A stretch of 64,000 nt of DNA from SHAN690 sp041391765 (GTDB lineage Bacteria; Bacteroidota; Bacteroidia; Flavobacteriales_G; Salibacteraceae), in the NCBI GenBank assembly GCA_041391765.1, contig JAWKNJ010000025.1, forward strand, positions 32,712 through 96,711, given 5' to 3'. The notes below the pieces were generated by a model. That model ran no database searches, was not told the origin of the DNA, and saw only the letters and a list, made by a program, of their open reading frames with translations. A program made the position numbers and the translations under genes. Position 1 is the first letter of the stretch. Every line of letters starts with the position of its first letter. This document shows, piece by piece, positions 45,696 to 54,555 of this stretch.

Positions 45696-46325
45696 TTGGT
45701 GTATGCACTAAACGAGCTCACAGCCATTGATTTTAGGGAATTTGGATTGAAACCCAGGCGCCTTGAAGGGCTCTTAGGAATTGTCACATATCCTCTCCTT
45801 CATGGTGATTGGAAACACATCACTGACAACAGTGTTCCTGCCTTTGTCTTACTTTTTGGCATGTTCAGCTTCTATGGTCGGTTAACTTGGCAGGTTTTGG
45901 GTTGGAGCTGGGTCATGAGTGCCGTTTGGATGTGGGTTGCCGCGCGTGAAGGCAACCACATTGGATTTAGCGGAGTGATTTATGCCCTTGCTTCATTTAT
46001 CTTCTTTTCTGGCGTATTCAGGCGCTACTATCGATTGATGGCATTGTCACTGATTGTCGTCTTCTTGTATGGTTCCATGGTTTGGGGTGTTTTACCCATT
46101 CAACCGCAGGTGAGCTGGGAAGGCCATCTGTTTGGAGCCATTGCAGGGTTTATATTGGCAGTTTATCTGAGAAATAAAGGACCTCAGCGACCGCAATACT
46201 CATGGGAGCTGGAAGAGGAAGACGAGGATGTCGACCCTTATTGGAACCAACAAAAAGAGGTGCCCATGCGGGACACCCCTTCGATCAATTATGAATATAG
46301 GACTGGTAAGAAGTCTATTGACTAA
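45696..46325 (+). CDS. Rhomboid family intramembrane serine protease
   Basis: 209 residues from a TTG. Cleaves membrane proteins within the bilayer. The catalytic serine motif GFSG lies near residue 90 and the partner histidine in SWEGHLFGAIAG near 148; an early LHGDWKHITDNS supplies the conserved His and Asn. The start is doubtful: the frame is open back to a TAA at 45621 and encodes STLLVISSFWLVYALNEL, a good first membrane helix, of which the TTG start cuts the main part. No ATG, GTG or TTG lies upstream, so an ATT (45624, 45648 or 45660) may be used. The hydrophilic, acidic C-terminus overlaps dnaN by 11 bases. Confidence 0.85.
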   Translation: MVYALNELTAIDFREFGLKPRRLEGLLGIVTYPLLHGDWKHITDNSVPAFVLLFGMFSFYGRLTWQVLGWSWVMSAVWMWVAAREGNHIGFSGVIYALASFIFFSGVFRRYYRLMALSLIVVFLYGSMVWGVLPIQPQVSWEGHLFGAIAGFILAVYLRNKGPQRPQYSWELEEEDEDVDPYWNQQKEVPMRDTPSINYEYRTGKKSID

Positions 46326-47436
46326 GCATCACGGGCATCACCAACATGGTGATGGTTTCTGCGTCTTCTTTTTCAGTAGGTGAGAGAATGCCCGCGCGGT
46401 TTGGAGCGCTCAGCTCTAACTGCACTTCATCTGATTCAATGTTGTTCAGCATTTCTACCAAGAATCGGCTGTTGAAGCCAATCGTGATGTCATCGCCTTT
46501 GTATTGACAACCCAATCTCTCTGTAGCTTCATTGCTGAAATCTAAGTCTTCAGCTGAAACCTGAAGCTCGCTGCCCTTGATGGCTAATCGAACCTGGTGC
46601 GTAGTCTTATTTGAGAAGATTGAAACCCTACGAACGCTATTCAAAAACTGATCGCGGCTAATGGTCATCAACATTGGGTTTTCTTTTGGAATGACAGCCT
46701 CGTAGTTTGGATACTTTCCATCGATCAATCGACTGACTAGCGTATAGTGCTCAAACACAAACGATGCATTGGTTTCATTGTATTCAACCTCAACCGTTGT
46801 GGAAAGACTTGCCAGCAAGCTCTTCAATAGGTTCAACGGCTTTTTAGGCATGATGAAGTTGGCAGACTTGCTTGACTTGCAGTCGCTGCGGTGATACTTC
46901 ACCAACTTGTGGGCATCTGTAGCCACGAATGTGATTCCATCTTTTTCTAATCCGAAGTAAACCCCACTCATCACCGGCCTTAATTCATCATTCCCTGAGG
47001 CGAAGACGGTTTTATTGATGGCGTTGAAAAGCACTCCGCTGTCGATTTTCAACTTGGATGAAGAATCCAATTCCGGCAGACGTGGAAACTCATCACCATT
47101 CAATCCCGCCAACTTGTATTTACCATTGTCAGACCCGATTTCGATTCCATAGGTTTTTTTGTCTACAGAGAAGGTGAGGGGCTGATCAGCAAAGGTCTTC
47201 AGCATGTCCATCAACAACTTGGCAGGCACACACACCTTCATGTCGTCATCTGCTTTTTCTAGGCCGATGCTTGTGATCATGGTGGACTCCAGGTCACTTC
47301 CAGAAACGACCAGCTTCTTGTCATTGACGTCAAACAGAAAGTAGCTGAGGATGGGAAGGTTGCTGCTGGTGTTAAGAACTCCGCTGATGGCGGTCAATTG
47401 CTTTAAGAGCGATGAACTCGATACGATGAATTTCAT
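46315..47436 (-). CDS. dnaN: DNA polymerase III beta subunit (sliding clamp)
   Basis: 373 residues. Forms the ring that tethers DNA polymerase to the template. Starts MKFIVSSSSLLKQLTAISGV, with three repeated ~120-residue domains; LPVMLS-type ending (VMPVMLSQ) supplies the peptide-binding pocket. Includes DGKYPNYEAVIPKENP and the FNSRFLVEMLNNI segment of domain 3. Full length, cytoplasmic and essential. It lies downstream of gldF-gldG and a DUF4340 gene on the same strand, an order also seen in other gliding Bacteroidota. Confidence 0.97.
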   Translation of the reverse strand: MKFIVSSSSLLKQLTAISGVLNTSSNLPILSYFLFDVNDKKLVVSGSDLESTMITSIGLEKADDDMKVCVPAKLLMDMLKTFADQPLTFSVDKKTYGIEIGSDNGKYKLAGLNGDEFPRLPELDSSSKLKIDSGVLFNAINKTVFASGNDELRPVMSGVYFGLEKDGITFVATDAHKLVKYHRSDCKSSKSANFIMPKKPLNLLKSLLASLSTTVEVEYNETNASFVFEHYTLVSRLIDGKYPNYEAVIPKENPMLMTISRDQFLNSVRRVSIFSNKTTHQVRLAIKGSELQVSAEDLDFSNEATERLGCQYKGDDITIGFNSRFLVEMLNNIESDEVQLELSAPNRAGILSPTEKEDAETITMLVMPVMLSQ

Positions 47437-47486
47437 GTGCGTTTAATCGGTTTGGTGGCAGGGATTACAACCCCGCTAGAGGAGGG

Positions 47487-47494
47487 CAAATATA
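47487..47494 (-). promoter_or_regulatory. Candidate -7 box for dnaN
   Basis: On the minus strand TATATTTG fits TAnnTTTG about 50 bases before the dnaN start, in the 119-base gap after the DUF4340 gene, so dnaN may have its own promoter. No clear -33 TTG was placed. Confidence 0.35.
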
Positions 47495-47555
47495 GATTCT
47501 GGTCAAGAGAATGACCCGCCATTTAGACGACTCTTAGCGAAGAGTTTTCAACGTC

Positions 47556-48551
47556 TTATTTAAAGAAATAAACACCTTTTGTGAGTTTGTCAAAAATCGC
47601 GTATTGAGCCGTGTAAAATCCACTCGAATCGACCCACACATACAAACGGTCTGCATCAAACTCGATCGGATTACCCTCCATATCATAACCTTCTTTCAAC
47701 GGCTTTTTGAAACCATTCACTGATCGCGACTTGCCATCGGCTGTTACCAAATTCAAGCTAAACACCGGTTGAGTAGCCAACACTGAGTCTATGTATTCTT
47801 GTGGTTTAGTCTCTTCATAGCTTTCGTAGTGGATCATTTTGTAGTTCGCCAAATAGGCATTGAGCATCAACGTGTCAAACTTGGCTGGTGTGTTCAATTG
47901 TGCTCCACGGTCAATCACAATATTGCCATCGCCCTTGTTTTCATAGCGCCAGTTGTTTTCTGGTTTGGTATGGTAGGTCATTTGAATACTGGCGATCTGA
48001 TCAGGCGCCAATTCGAAGATTTCGCGCGAACGCCATTCCAGTTCATTCGTAAAATACCTTGGAGAAAGGAAGCCGTGAAACCCTTCGATATGCACAATGA
48101 AAGGTCGGCTCGACTCCTTCATCATCATCACCGTTCCGGTGTGATCGCGATCGGGGCCGCCCACGTAATAGGACTTCACCGGTTTGTTTCCATCTGCAAA
48201 AATTTCAACCTCAATATGATTGGCGATGATCATTTTTAGCGTGGTTTGCATTGCGCTTTGGCTCACTGGCGACTTAACGCTGAGCTTCTTAATCGTAGTG
48301 AGAAGGTTTTCTATTCCATCTGGCCGAGCCTTGTGGTCGCTGTTGACAGTCCAGTGGGTGGCGGTCTTTCGCAGTTCCACGCGATTTCCACTCTCGTCCG
48401 TCAAAACAATCTTCGTGATGTTGGCAGTGTCAGCATAGGCGAAGTCGCTCAGTTCTTTTCGCAGGGTGGAGCCATCGTTTTTGTAAAACATCATGAATGC
48501 AACCACCGATAGGATCACCAATAGAACGACCCCGAGTATCAGATTTCTCAT
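47556..48551 (-). CDS. DUF4340 membrane-anchored protein
   Basis: 331 residues. One N-terminal membrane helix (LILGVVLLVILSVVAFMMFY), no cleavage, then a periplasmic DUF4340 region (ANITKIVLTDESGNRVELRK, then LLTTIKKLSVKSPVS and YVGGPDRDHTGTVMM). DUF4340 proteins are regularly encoded beside GldG-like ABC transporter auxiliary proteins. It starts 1 base after the gldG stop, so it is co-transcribed and probably part of the same transporter complex. Confidence 0.88.
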   Translation of the reverse strand: MRNLILGVVLLVILSVVAFMMFYKNDGSTLRKELSDFAYADTANITKIVLTDESGNRVELRKTATHWTVNSDHKARPDGIENLLTTIKKLSVKSPVSQSAMQTTLKMIIANHIEVEIFADGNKPVKSYYVGGPDRDHTGTVMMMKESSRPFIVHIEGFHGFLSPRYFTNELEWRSREIFELAPDQIASIQMTYHTKPENNWRYENKGDGNIVIDRGAQLNTPAKFDTLMLNAYLANYKMIHYESYEETKPQEYIDSVLATQPVFSLNLVTADGKSRSVNGFKKPLKEGYDMEGNPIEFDADRLYVWVDSSGFYTAQYAIFDKLTKGVYFFK

Positions 48552-48552
48552 T

Positions 48553-50262
48553 TTATGCTACGTATTTCTTGCGTCTCCAATAGAAGAAGACTAATCCGAA
48601 GATAACTACAATCATAACAGGCCCGCCTGTGTTCAACACCTGCCAGAAATAGCGTTCGGTGTCTACCTTTTCCTGGTCCATTAGCCTAACCTTGAAATCC
48701 TTGTCCCTGAGACTGAGCAGGCCGCTGTCATCACATAGGTAGTTCATCGCATTGAGGATGAACTCGCGGTTGGCATACATGCGTTTAGTGTACTTATCGA
48801 AACCAAGCGCGAAGAATTTCTGTTCAAGTCTATTAGTAGGATTGCAGATAATGTCGCCATCGGAAACTACAATCATTTTCGTGGGAACGCTCTTTTCCTG
48901 AAAGTTCAGGCCCTTGTCTGCGGTCAGCTTTTGTGGCAGTCTGTTGGTAAATACCGATGGAAAAGTTCCTTCCATTAATAGTCCGGCTATAAATGGCCCT
49001 GAGTTGAACATTTCATATTTAGGAGGCTCCCTAAGGATATTAAAGCTTATACGCACCGGAGCTCGCTGCAATCTTGCTTTGCCGCTGCTTAATAAGAGAG
49101 GGGTGCTGGTCACACCTTCCACTTCAATCGGTTCAATCGTACTTACAAATTCAGTTTTAAGTCGATCCAGATTCTTAGAAATCGGGTGTTCGTTATTTCC
49201 TGCCAACAATGGCTCATAAAACCATGGGAACATCTCCTGACGTGGCTGATTTCCAATGAACCCCGTCACAATAGGCTTTTGAATGCACTCCAAGTCTAAT
49301 ATCAAATCGGCATTGAGTCGTGCACCGTACTTAAACAGCTGATCTTCGAGGTTGTGTTCCAACACCAACCCCATGGTCATGTTAGATTGGCGAAGGCTGT
49401 CCATGCGTGCAAACACCGGATCAATCATCCACAACACCCGACCGCCTTTCATGATGAATTGGTCAATGATGAACTTGTCCTGCTCGCTGAAGGCGCTATC
49501 GGGTCGAGCAATGATAATTGCCTTGTATCCTTCGAGAGCCTTCACTTGCTGTTCAATCTTTACGCGACTAACCTCGTAGAACTGTGACAGAGCTCGCTCG
49601 GCATCAGCCGTTTCTAGAGCATCCAGTTCGCCATGACCTTCGATGAAGGCCACTGCTGGTTTTGTGCCCCGGGCAACAATGCGAACGGCACTCACAAACT
49701 CATATTCCAGTTGCTGAATGCTGGAGGCAATCATTTCCTGCTCCGTTGCTCCAGCGATGCTCTTTAGCAATTGCACCGGGGTTTCTCTTCCCATGTGGCT
49801 CACAATCGCTCCGGGAAAAATGATTTGTTCAGACATCTTGTCACCCGTTGCCATGCGAATATTCGAGTATTGCAGCCCTTGACGGGTGAGCTCTTCATAG
49901 ACCTTTACACGTTCCTTTTCATCCGGACTGGCCGATGGATTGATGAACTCGTATTGCAGGTTCTCACCTGCATAGGCGCGAAACTCATCCAATAACTCAC
50001 GCGTGGCGTCCTTTAGTTCTCGAAATTCGGTGGGCAAGTCTCCTTCCAAATACACCCGAATGAAGACAACGTCTTCCAGGTTTTCGAGTTGCTCCTTCGT
50101 AGCATCGCTAAGGGTGTAGCGATTTTCTTCCGTCAAGTCGATTCGGGTGAAGACAAGCGAACCCAGAAAATTGGCCGCCAAAATCACGCCCAGCCAAATA
50201 ACAAGTGAACTCAGGTCGAGCCAACGTTTGTTCTTCTTTTTATATTCTGCTGCCTTTACCAT
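48553..50262 (-). CDS. gldG: Gliding-motility ABC transporter component GldG
   Basis: 569 residues. N-terminal membrane helix (LSSLVIWLGVILAANFLGSL), then an extracytoplasmic domain of the ABC_transp_aux type (DVVFIRVYLEGDLPTEFREL, VAFIEGHGELDALETADAERALSQF) and a C-terminal helix (TGGPVMIVVIFGLVFFYWRR). In Flavobacterium, GldG works with GldA (ATPase) and GldF; GldA is not in this window. The start overlaps gldF by 7 bases. Required for gliding in some species but absent from some gliding relatives, so its exact role is unsettled. Confidence 0.93.
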   Translation of the reverse strand: MVKAAEYKKKNKRWLDLSSLVIWLGVILAANFLGSLVFTRIDLTEENRYTLSDATKEQLENLEDVVFIRVYLEGDLPTEFRELKDATRELLDEFRAYAGENLQYEFINPSASPDEKERVKVYEELTRQGLQYSNIRMATGDKMSEQIIFPGAIVSHMGRETPVQLLKSIAGATEQEMIASSIQQLEYEFVSAVRIVARGTKPAVAFIEGHGELDALETADAERALSQFYEVSRVKIEQQVKALEGYKAIIIARPDSAFSEQDKFIIDQFIMKGGRVLWMIDPVFARMDSLRQSNMTMGLVLEHNLEDQLFKYGARLNADLILDLECIQKPIVTGFIGNQPRQEMFPWFYEPLLAGNNEHPISKNLDRLKTEFVSTIEPIEVEGVTSTPLLLSSGKARLQRAPVRISFNILREPPKYEMFNSGPFIAGLLMEGTFPSVFTNRLPQKLTADKGLNFQEKSVPTKMIVVSDGDIICNPTNRLEQKFFALGFDKYTKRMYANREFILNAMNYLCDDSGLLSLRDKDFKVRLMDQEKVDTERYFWQVLNTGGPVMIVVIFGLVFFYWRRKKYVA

Positions 50263-50987
50263 TTCCGGCTTTCCAATCTGGTTTTGGTGAACAGCAAAAA
50301 CACACCTATAACGCTGAGGAAGTATACCATGTCGCGTGTATCTACAACCCCGCGACTAATGCTCATGTAGTGATGGTTGATGCCCAATTTCATGAGCAAT
50401 CCTTCAATGATGCTTTGATCAAAAATGCCGCTGATTGACTCGAAGCCTATGAACATTACAAACGATAAGAAGACAGCTAGAATGAACGACACGATCTGAT
50501 TGTTACTCAATGAACTCGCAAATACTCCAATGCTAACGTAAGCACCGCTGAGCATGAGCAAGCCGATGTAGGATCCCCAAGTTCCTCCAGAATCAAGATT
50601 ACCGGCAGGGCTTCCAAGTTGGTATACCGAGAAGTAATAGATCAGCGTGGGCGCAATGGTGATGAGGCATAGCAACCAACCCGCCAGAAACTTGGCCAGA
50701 ATGATTTGCCAGTCGCTCAGTGGCTTTGTGAGCAATAGCTCAATGGTTCCCGTGCGTGTTTCCTCCGCAAAGAGGCGCATGGTGACCGCAGGGCTCAAAA
50801 ATAAAAACACCCATGGGCCGAGCACAAAAAGCGCGTCCATGTTGGCATAGCCGCTGTTGAGCACATTGAGTTCGATGGGGAAGACCCACATGAACAACCC
50901 CACCGCCACAAGAAACACAGCCATAACCAGATAGCCGATAAGTGACGACAGAAAATCTCCTATTTCTTTTTTGAGTAAGCTGAGCAA
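50256..50987 (-). CDS. gldF: Gliding-motility ABC transporter permease GldF
   Basis: 243 residues of ABC-2-type permease with about six membrane helices. Landmarks: IGYLVMAVFLVAVGLFMWVF near the start, PAVTMRLFAEETRTGTIELL then LTKPLSDWQIILAKFLAG, the ABC-2 core that contacts the ATPase. First gene of the gldF-gldG-DUF4340 operon. The upstream gap to the bracketed cassette (51098) is 110 bases. Confidence 0.94.
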   Translation of the reverse strand: MLSLLKKEIGDFLSSLIGYLVMAVFLVAVGLFMWVFPIELNVLNSGYANMDALFVLGPWVFLFLSPAVTMRLFAEETRTGTIELLLTKPLSDWQIILAKFLAGWLLCLITIAPTLIYYFSVYQLGSPAGNLDSGGTWGSYIGLLMLSGAYVSIGVFASSLSNNQIVSFILAVFLSFVMFIGFESISGIFDQSIIEGLLMKLGINHHYMSISRGVVDTRDMVYFLSVIGVFLLFTKTRLESRKW

Positions 50988-51097
50988 GCTGCGCTTGTTA
51001 AGAAGCGGCCAAAGATATGCGAATGCAAATGCCTCCTATGTGAAAATGAGTTGTTGGTTTTGAACGGGGTGATGTGGGTTCTGGATTACCTCAGTTC

Positions 51098-51777
51098 ATT
51101 GTTAGCGCCAGTATTTTTTATTCATTTTTTAGTCCTATGTCGTTACAAAGTTGTCGTAATGCTGTATGGTCAGCTAAAGTCCCGAATTTTACTTTTTCGT
51201 AGTCTGTTCGTAGTTGCCATGAGCAACCAATGTCAAGTGTCCGCACAAGTTCTCCGTCATTGTAAAATCGAAATTGGGAACTTGCTGTCCATGTACCACA
51301 CTCTCCCCAAGAGAAGTTAATTGGATTGTTGACTACTCTGAGTAGTCGGTCGGTTTGTTCTTTTGTCAATGTCTTGGCGGGTCCGTAAAAGGTGGAGTAG
51401 TCCTTGTTAGACCATGTTACCCATGCGTCTCTGCCTGTTACTTTATCAAACGGTGTCTCTGGGAATAGTGTCGTGCTATCGTTACCGTCTGCTCTGATTT
51501 TGTCAACGAGTTTTTGGATATGGCTCATGTAGAAGCTGTCAACCTTTGTTGAGTCGAAATAGTCACGGTGTCTGATGGTGTCTGTGTAGAGGCTGTCGAT
51601 GATTTCTTGAATTGTCCACTGTCCGTAAATGCTCTTGGGTGTCTCGGTCGTCTTTTGATACTCCTCAACTCTGTCCGTCCATGTGTCGGCTTGCTTGTCG
51701 GTCTGGTTGCAAGCTGTCAGGATTGTAAGTAGTCCAATGGTGGTCAAAGTCCTCATTTTTATATTGGCGCTAACAAT
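51098..51777. mobile_element. Candidate single-gene cassette bracketed by a 17-bp inverted repeat
   Basis: ATTGTTAGCGCCAGTAT (51098-51114) is repeated inverted as ATATTGGCGCTAACAAT (51761-51777) with one mismatch. Exactly 3 bases separate the left repeat from the stop codon and 4 bases separate the right repeat from the ATG of the enclosed gene. The core GTTAG/CTAAC resembles the recombination cores of integron gene cassettes, but no complete attC fold and no integrase were found. The enclosed gene has codon use unlike its neighbours. This is best read as a mobile gene cassette or non-autonomous element inserted between gldF and lysC. Confidence 0.55.
51118..51756 (-). CDS. Lipoprotein of unknown function inside an inverted-repeat cassette
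   Basis: 212 residues. Lipoprotein signal MRTLTTIGLLTILTAC (Cys16). The mature protein is hydrophilic and probably alpha/beta (IYGQWTIQEIIDSLYTDTIR, GPAKTLTKEQTDRLLRVVNN, INFSWGECGTW). No family recognised. Asp is encoded by GAC in nearly every case, and ACA and AGA dominate for Thr and Arg, unlike the mixed usage of gldG and lysC. Both ends of the gene lie within 4 bases of an inverted repeat, leaving no room for a normal promoter of its own. Foreign origin is likely. Confidence 0.75.
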   Translation of the reverse strand: MRTLTTIGLLTILTACNQTDKQADTWTDRVEEYQKTTETPKSIYGQWTIQEIIDSLYTDTIRHRDYFDSTKVDSFYMSHIQKLVDKIRADGNDSTTLFPETPFDKVTGRDAWVTWSNKDYSTFYGPAKTLTKEQTDRLLRVVNNPINFSWGECGTWTASSQFRFYNDGELVRTLDIGCSWQLRTDYEKVKFGTLADHTALRQLCNDIGLKNE

Positions 51778-51956
51778 TTGCTATGGTGAATATCACTATT
51801 ATTTTTTTACTGTTCATTTTCTGAAATCCTTAATCAGTCTGATATAGCGTTCAAAGTTCTATCCGGTTGATTTGTTAACTCAGCCAGATTGATGGTGAAA
51901 CGAAGAAGCTAGCGTTTGAGAAGCTCGTGTCATTAGCTCCACTTCATTCACAGTCA

Positions 51957-51964
51957 TACTTTTG
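51957..51964 (+). promoter_or_regulatory. Candidate -7 box before lysC
   Basis: TACTTTTG matches TAnnTTTG 18 bases before the lysC start. The 51778-51956 part of this gap shows no gene and no lysine riboswitch that I can recognise. Confidence 0.4.
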
Positions 51965-51982
51965 CCGCCCTTATAGAAAGTG

Positions 51983-53299
51983 ATGATAGTTCAAAAGTTT
52001 GGAGGAACCTCGGTGGGAAATGCGGCTCGTATCAAGAGCGTGGCGGAGTTGGTTCAGGGTGGAGGAAGGAAGATTGTGGTGTTGTCGGCTGTGGCTGGCA
52101 CTACGAATAAGCTCGTGGAAATCACCAAGGCGCTTTATCGTTCAGACAAGGATGCGGTAGAGGATATGCTGGGTGCGCTCAACGATCATTACAACTCGTT
52201 GATTGATGCGCTTTACAAAACGAAGGAGGTCAAGCAAAAGGCAATGGCATTGGTTGAAGGCCATTGGAATCACATCCGCACCTTCACGCTCGACATGTTC
52301 ACGCCTTTCGAAGAGCGCACGGTATTGGCTCAAGGTGAGCTTATTTCCACAGCGCTCATGCAGCTTTACATGGAAGAGTGCGGTTACGAATCTGTCTTAC
52401 TTCCCGCTCTGGATTTCATGCGCATCGATCAAAACAGTGAGCCCGACATGTGGTACACGCAAAGCAACCTCGAGCGCTTGCTGAAGGAAAATAATGACAC
52501 AAACCTCTTCATCACGCAGGGCTATATCTGCCGAAATCACTTTGGCGAGGTCGACAATTTGAAACGGGGTGGCAGCGATTATTCTGCCAGCATCATTGGT
52601 GCCGCAATCAAAGTAAAGGAAGTTCAAATCTGGACGGACATTGATGGTATGCACAACAATGACCCGCGCGTTGTAGACAAAACCCGACCTATTCAGAAAC
52701 TGACCTTTGATGAGGCGGCAGAGTTGGCCTACTTTGGAGCCAAGATTCTGCACCCAACCAGCATTGTTCCTGCGCGCAAGTCCAACATTCCCGTGGTGCT
52801 CAAAAACACCATGGAGCCGGATAAGCCGGGTACCGTAATTTCAAACGAACCTTCGGGCGACTTTATCAAGGCTGTTGCCGCTAAGGATGGCATCACAGCC
52901 ATCAAGGTGAAAAGCGATCGCATGCTTTTGGCTTATGGATTCCTGCGTAAGGTGTTCGAGGTGTTCGAACGCTACCGTGTTTCCATCGACATGATCACTA
53001 CTAGTGAAGTGGCTGTGAGCCTCACGATCGATCACGATGGTAACATCAGTGCCTTGCTGGAAGACCTGAAAAAATTCGGTCAGGTCGAAACTGAACCCGA
53101 TCAGTGCATCATTTGCATTGTTGGTCACCTTATTCAGGAAGAGCCCGGCCACGCGGCTCAGATTTTCGACTCGTTGAAAGAGATTCCACTGCGCATGATT
53201 TCCTATGGAGGCAGCAAGAACAACGTGAGCATTTTGGTTGATGCGCAAGATAAACGCAAAGCATTGGTGGCACTCAACAAAGGATTATTCAATCTCTAA
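51983..53299 (+). CDS. lysC: Aspartate kinase
   Basis: 438 residues. Phosphorylates aspartate, the first step toward lysine, threonine and methionine. N-terminal MIVQKFGGTSVGNAARIKSV, catalytic-domain segment FITQGYICRNHFGEV and RGGSDYSASIIGAA, then the regulatory ACT domains from about residue 300 (GITAIKVKSDRMLLAYGFLR, VSIDMITTSEVAVSLTIDHD). Monofunctional: no homoserine dehydrogenase follows. GTG at 51980 is an alternative start. It is followed after 4 bases by lysA, forming a lysine unit. Confidence 0.96.
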   Translation: MIVQKFGGTSVGNAARIKSVAELVQGGGRKIVVLSAVAGTTNKLVEITKALYRSDKDAVEDMLGALNDHYNSLIDALYKTKEVKQKAMALVEGHWNHIRTFTLDMFTPFEERTVLAQGELISTALMQLYMEECGYESVLLPALDFMRIDQNSEPDMWYTQSNLERLLKENNDTNLFITQGYICRNHFGEVDNLKRGGSDYSASIIGAAIKVKEVQIWTDIDGMHNNDPRVVDKTRPIQKLTFDEAAELAYFGAKILHPTSIVPARKSNIPVVLKNTMEPDKPGTVISNEPSGDFIKAVAAKDGITAIKVKSDRMLLAYGFLRKVFEVFERYRVSIDMITTSEVAVSLTIDHDGNISALLEDLKKFGQVETEPDQCIICIVGHLIQEEPGHAAQIFDSLKEIPLRMISYGGSKNNVSILVDAQDKRKALVALNKGLFNL

Positions 53300-53303
53300 G
53301 TCG

Positions 53304-54458
53304 ATGATGACCGAAGAACGAATATCCAAGCTGTTGGAGTTGGAAACTCCATGCTATGCTTATGACTTGGTGCATCTTCGAGCCACCGCCAAACTTGCGC
53401 TGAATGAAGCTGAGAAATACGGATTTCACGTTCACTACGCGATGAAGGCCAATGGACACGAGCGCATCCTTGAAACGTTCAGCAGCATGGGTTTCGGAGC
53501 AGACTGTGTTAGCGGAGGTGAAGTGAGAGCAGCTCTGGCAAACGGATTCAAGCCGGAAAAGATTGCTTTTGCAGGAGTGGGTAAAACGGACAGCGAAATT
53601 GACTTTGCCATCGAGCAAAAGATATTCTCGCTGAACGTAGAATCACTTGAAGAGCTGCAGGTGATCAACGAAAGGGCCGGAGCGCTGAGTGAAAAGGTCA
53701 GAGTTGCACTCAGACTTAACCCTGACGTGAACGCCAAAACGCATCATTACATCACTACCGGATTGGAGGAGAATAAGTTCGGGATCAGCGAATGGCAGTT
53801 CTCAGAATTGTTTGAATTGATGGAACAGTGCCATAACGTTGACTTCACCGGCTTGCATTTCCACATTGGTTCCCAGATCAAGGATTTAGAACCGTTTAAG
53901 AACCTGTGCAATCGTGCGAATGAGTTGCAGCGCATGTTTGAGAATCATGGATATCGTTTCACGCATCTCAATGTCGGTGGTGGGTTGGGCATAGATTATG
54001 ACGATCCTGACAACGTAGAGAATCCGGACTTTTCTGGCTATTTCAAGCTATTTCATGACTTTCTGGAGTTGAAACCCGGACAGGAACTGCATTTCGAGTT
54101 GGGGCGCTCGTTGGTGGCCAATTGTGGTGATTTGATCGCTAAGGTTGTTTTTGTTAAAAAGGGTAGAAAGACCAACTTCGTCATCCTTGATGCTGGAATG
54201 ACAGAACTCATTCGACCAGCTCTTTATCAAGCCTATCACAGGATTGAAAACATCAGCCGTGTTGAGTCGCCAGCAAGCGAGCGTTATGATGTGGTTGGGC
54301 CAATTTGCGAAAGCAGCGACTGTTTTGGAAAGGCCGTGTATCTGCCTGAAACCCAACGCGGAGATGTGATGGCAATTCGATCCGCAGGCGCCTATGGTGA
54401 GTGCATGGCCTCAGGCTACAACATGCGATCGCTCCATGCATCGGTAGTGAACGAGTAG
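53304..54458 (+). CDS. lysA: Diaminopimelate decarboxylase
   Basis: 384 residues from ATG 53304 (a second ATG follows directly). Converts meso-diaminopimelate to lysine with PLP. The PLP lysine lies in VHYAMKANGHERI near residue 47; further motifs are GADCVSGGEVRAA, FTGLHFHIGSQIKD, LNVGGGLGIDY, ELGRSLVANCG and the second active-site region VGPICESSDCFG. Length is at the short end for the family. Co-transcribed with lysC, which makes the first enzyme of the same pathway. Confidence 0.95.
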   Translation: MMTEERISKLLELETPCYAYDLVHLRATAKLALNEAEKYGFHVHYAMKANGHERILETFSSMGFGADCVSGGEVRAALANGFKPEKIAFAGVGKTDSEIDFAIEQKIFSLNVESLEELQVINERAGALSEKVRVALRLNPDVNAKTHHYITTGLEENKFGISEWQFSELFELMEQCHNVDFTGLHFHIGSQIKDLEPFKNLCNRANELQRMFENHGYRFTHLNVGGGLGIDYDDPDNVENPDFSGYFKLFHDFLELKPGQELHFELGRSLVANCGDLIAKVVFVKKGRKTNFVILDAGMTELIRPALYQAYHRIENISRVESPASERYDVVGPICESSDCFGKAVYLPETQRGDVMAIRSAGAYGECMASGYNMRSLHASVVNE

Positions 54459-54487
54459 AATTATTTGGCGAAATCTGAGCTAAATCA

Positions 54488-54516
54488 TTGTTGGCAAAAA
54501 CTTTACATTACATTTG
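54488..54516 (+). promoter_or_regulatory. Promoter before the RRM gene
   Basis: TTG (54488-54490), an 18-base spacer, then TACATTTG (54509-54516), matching the Bacteroidota -33 TTG / -7 TAnnTTTG pattern. It lies 39 bases before the GTG at 54556. Confidence 0.6.
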
Positions 54517-54555
54517 GCGTTCAAATTTTTTAATCATTTCTAATTTTTATTTCCT

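Noticed and set aside
51778..51956. Lysine riboswitch or complete integron attC site before lysC
   Set aside because: No lysine-riboswitch core seen, and no second GTTAG/CTAAC core forming a full attC hairpin; integron identity is therefore not claimed.
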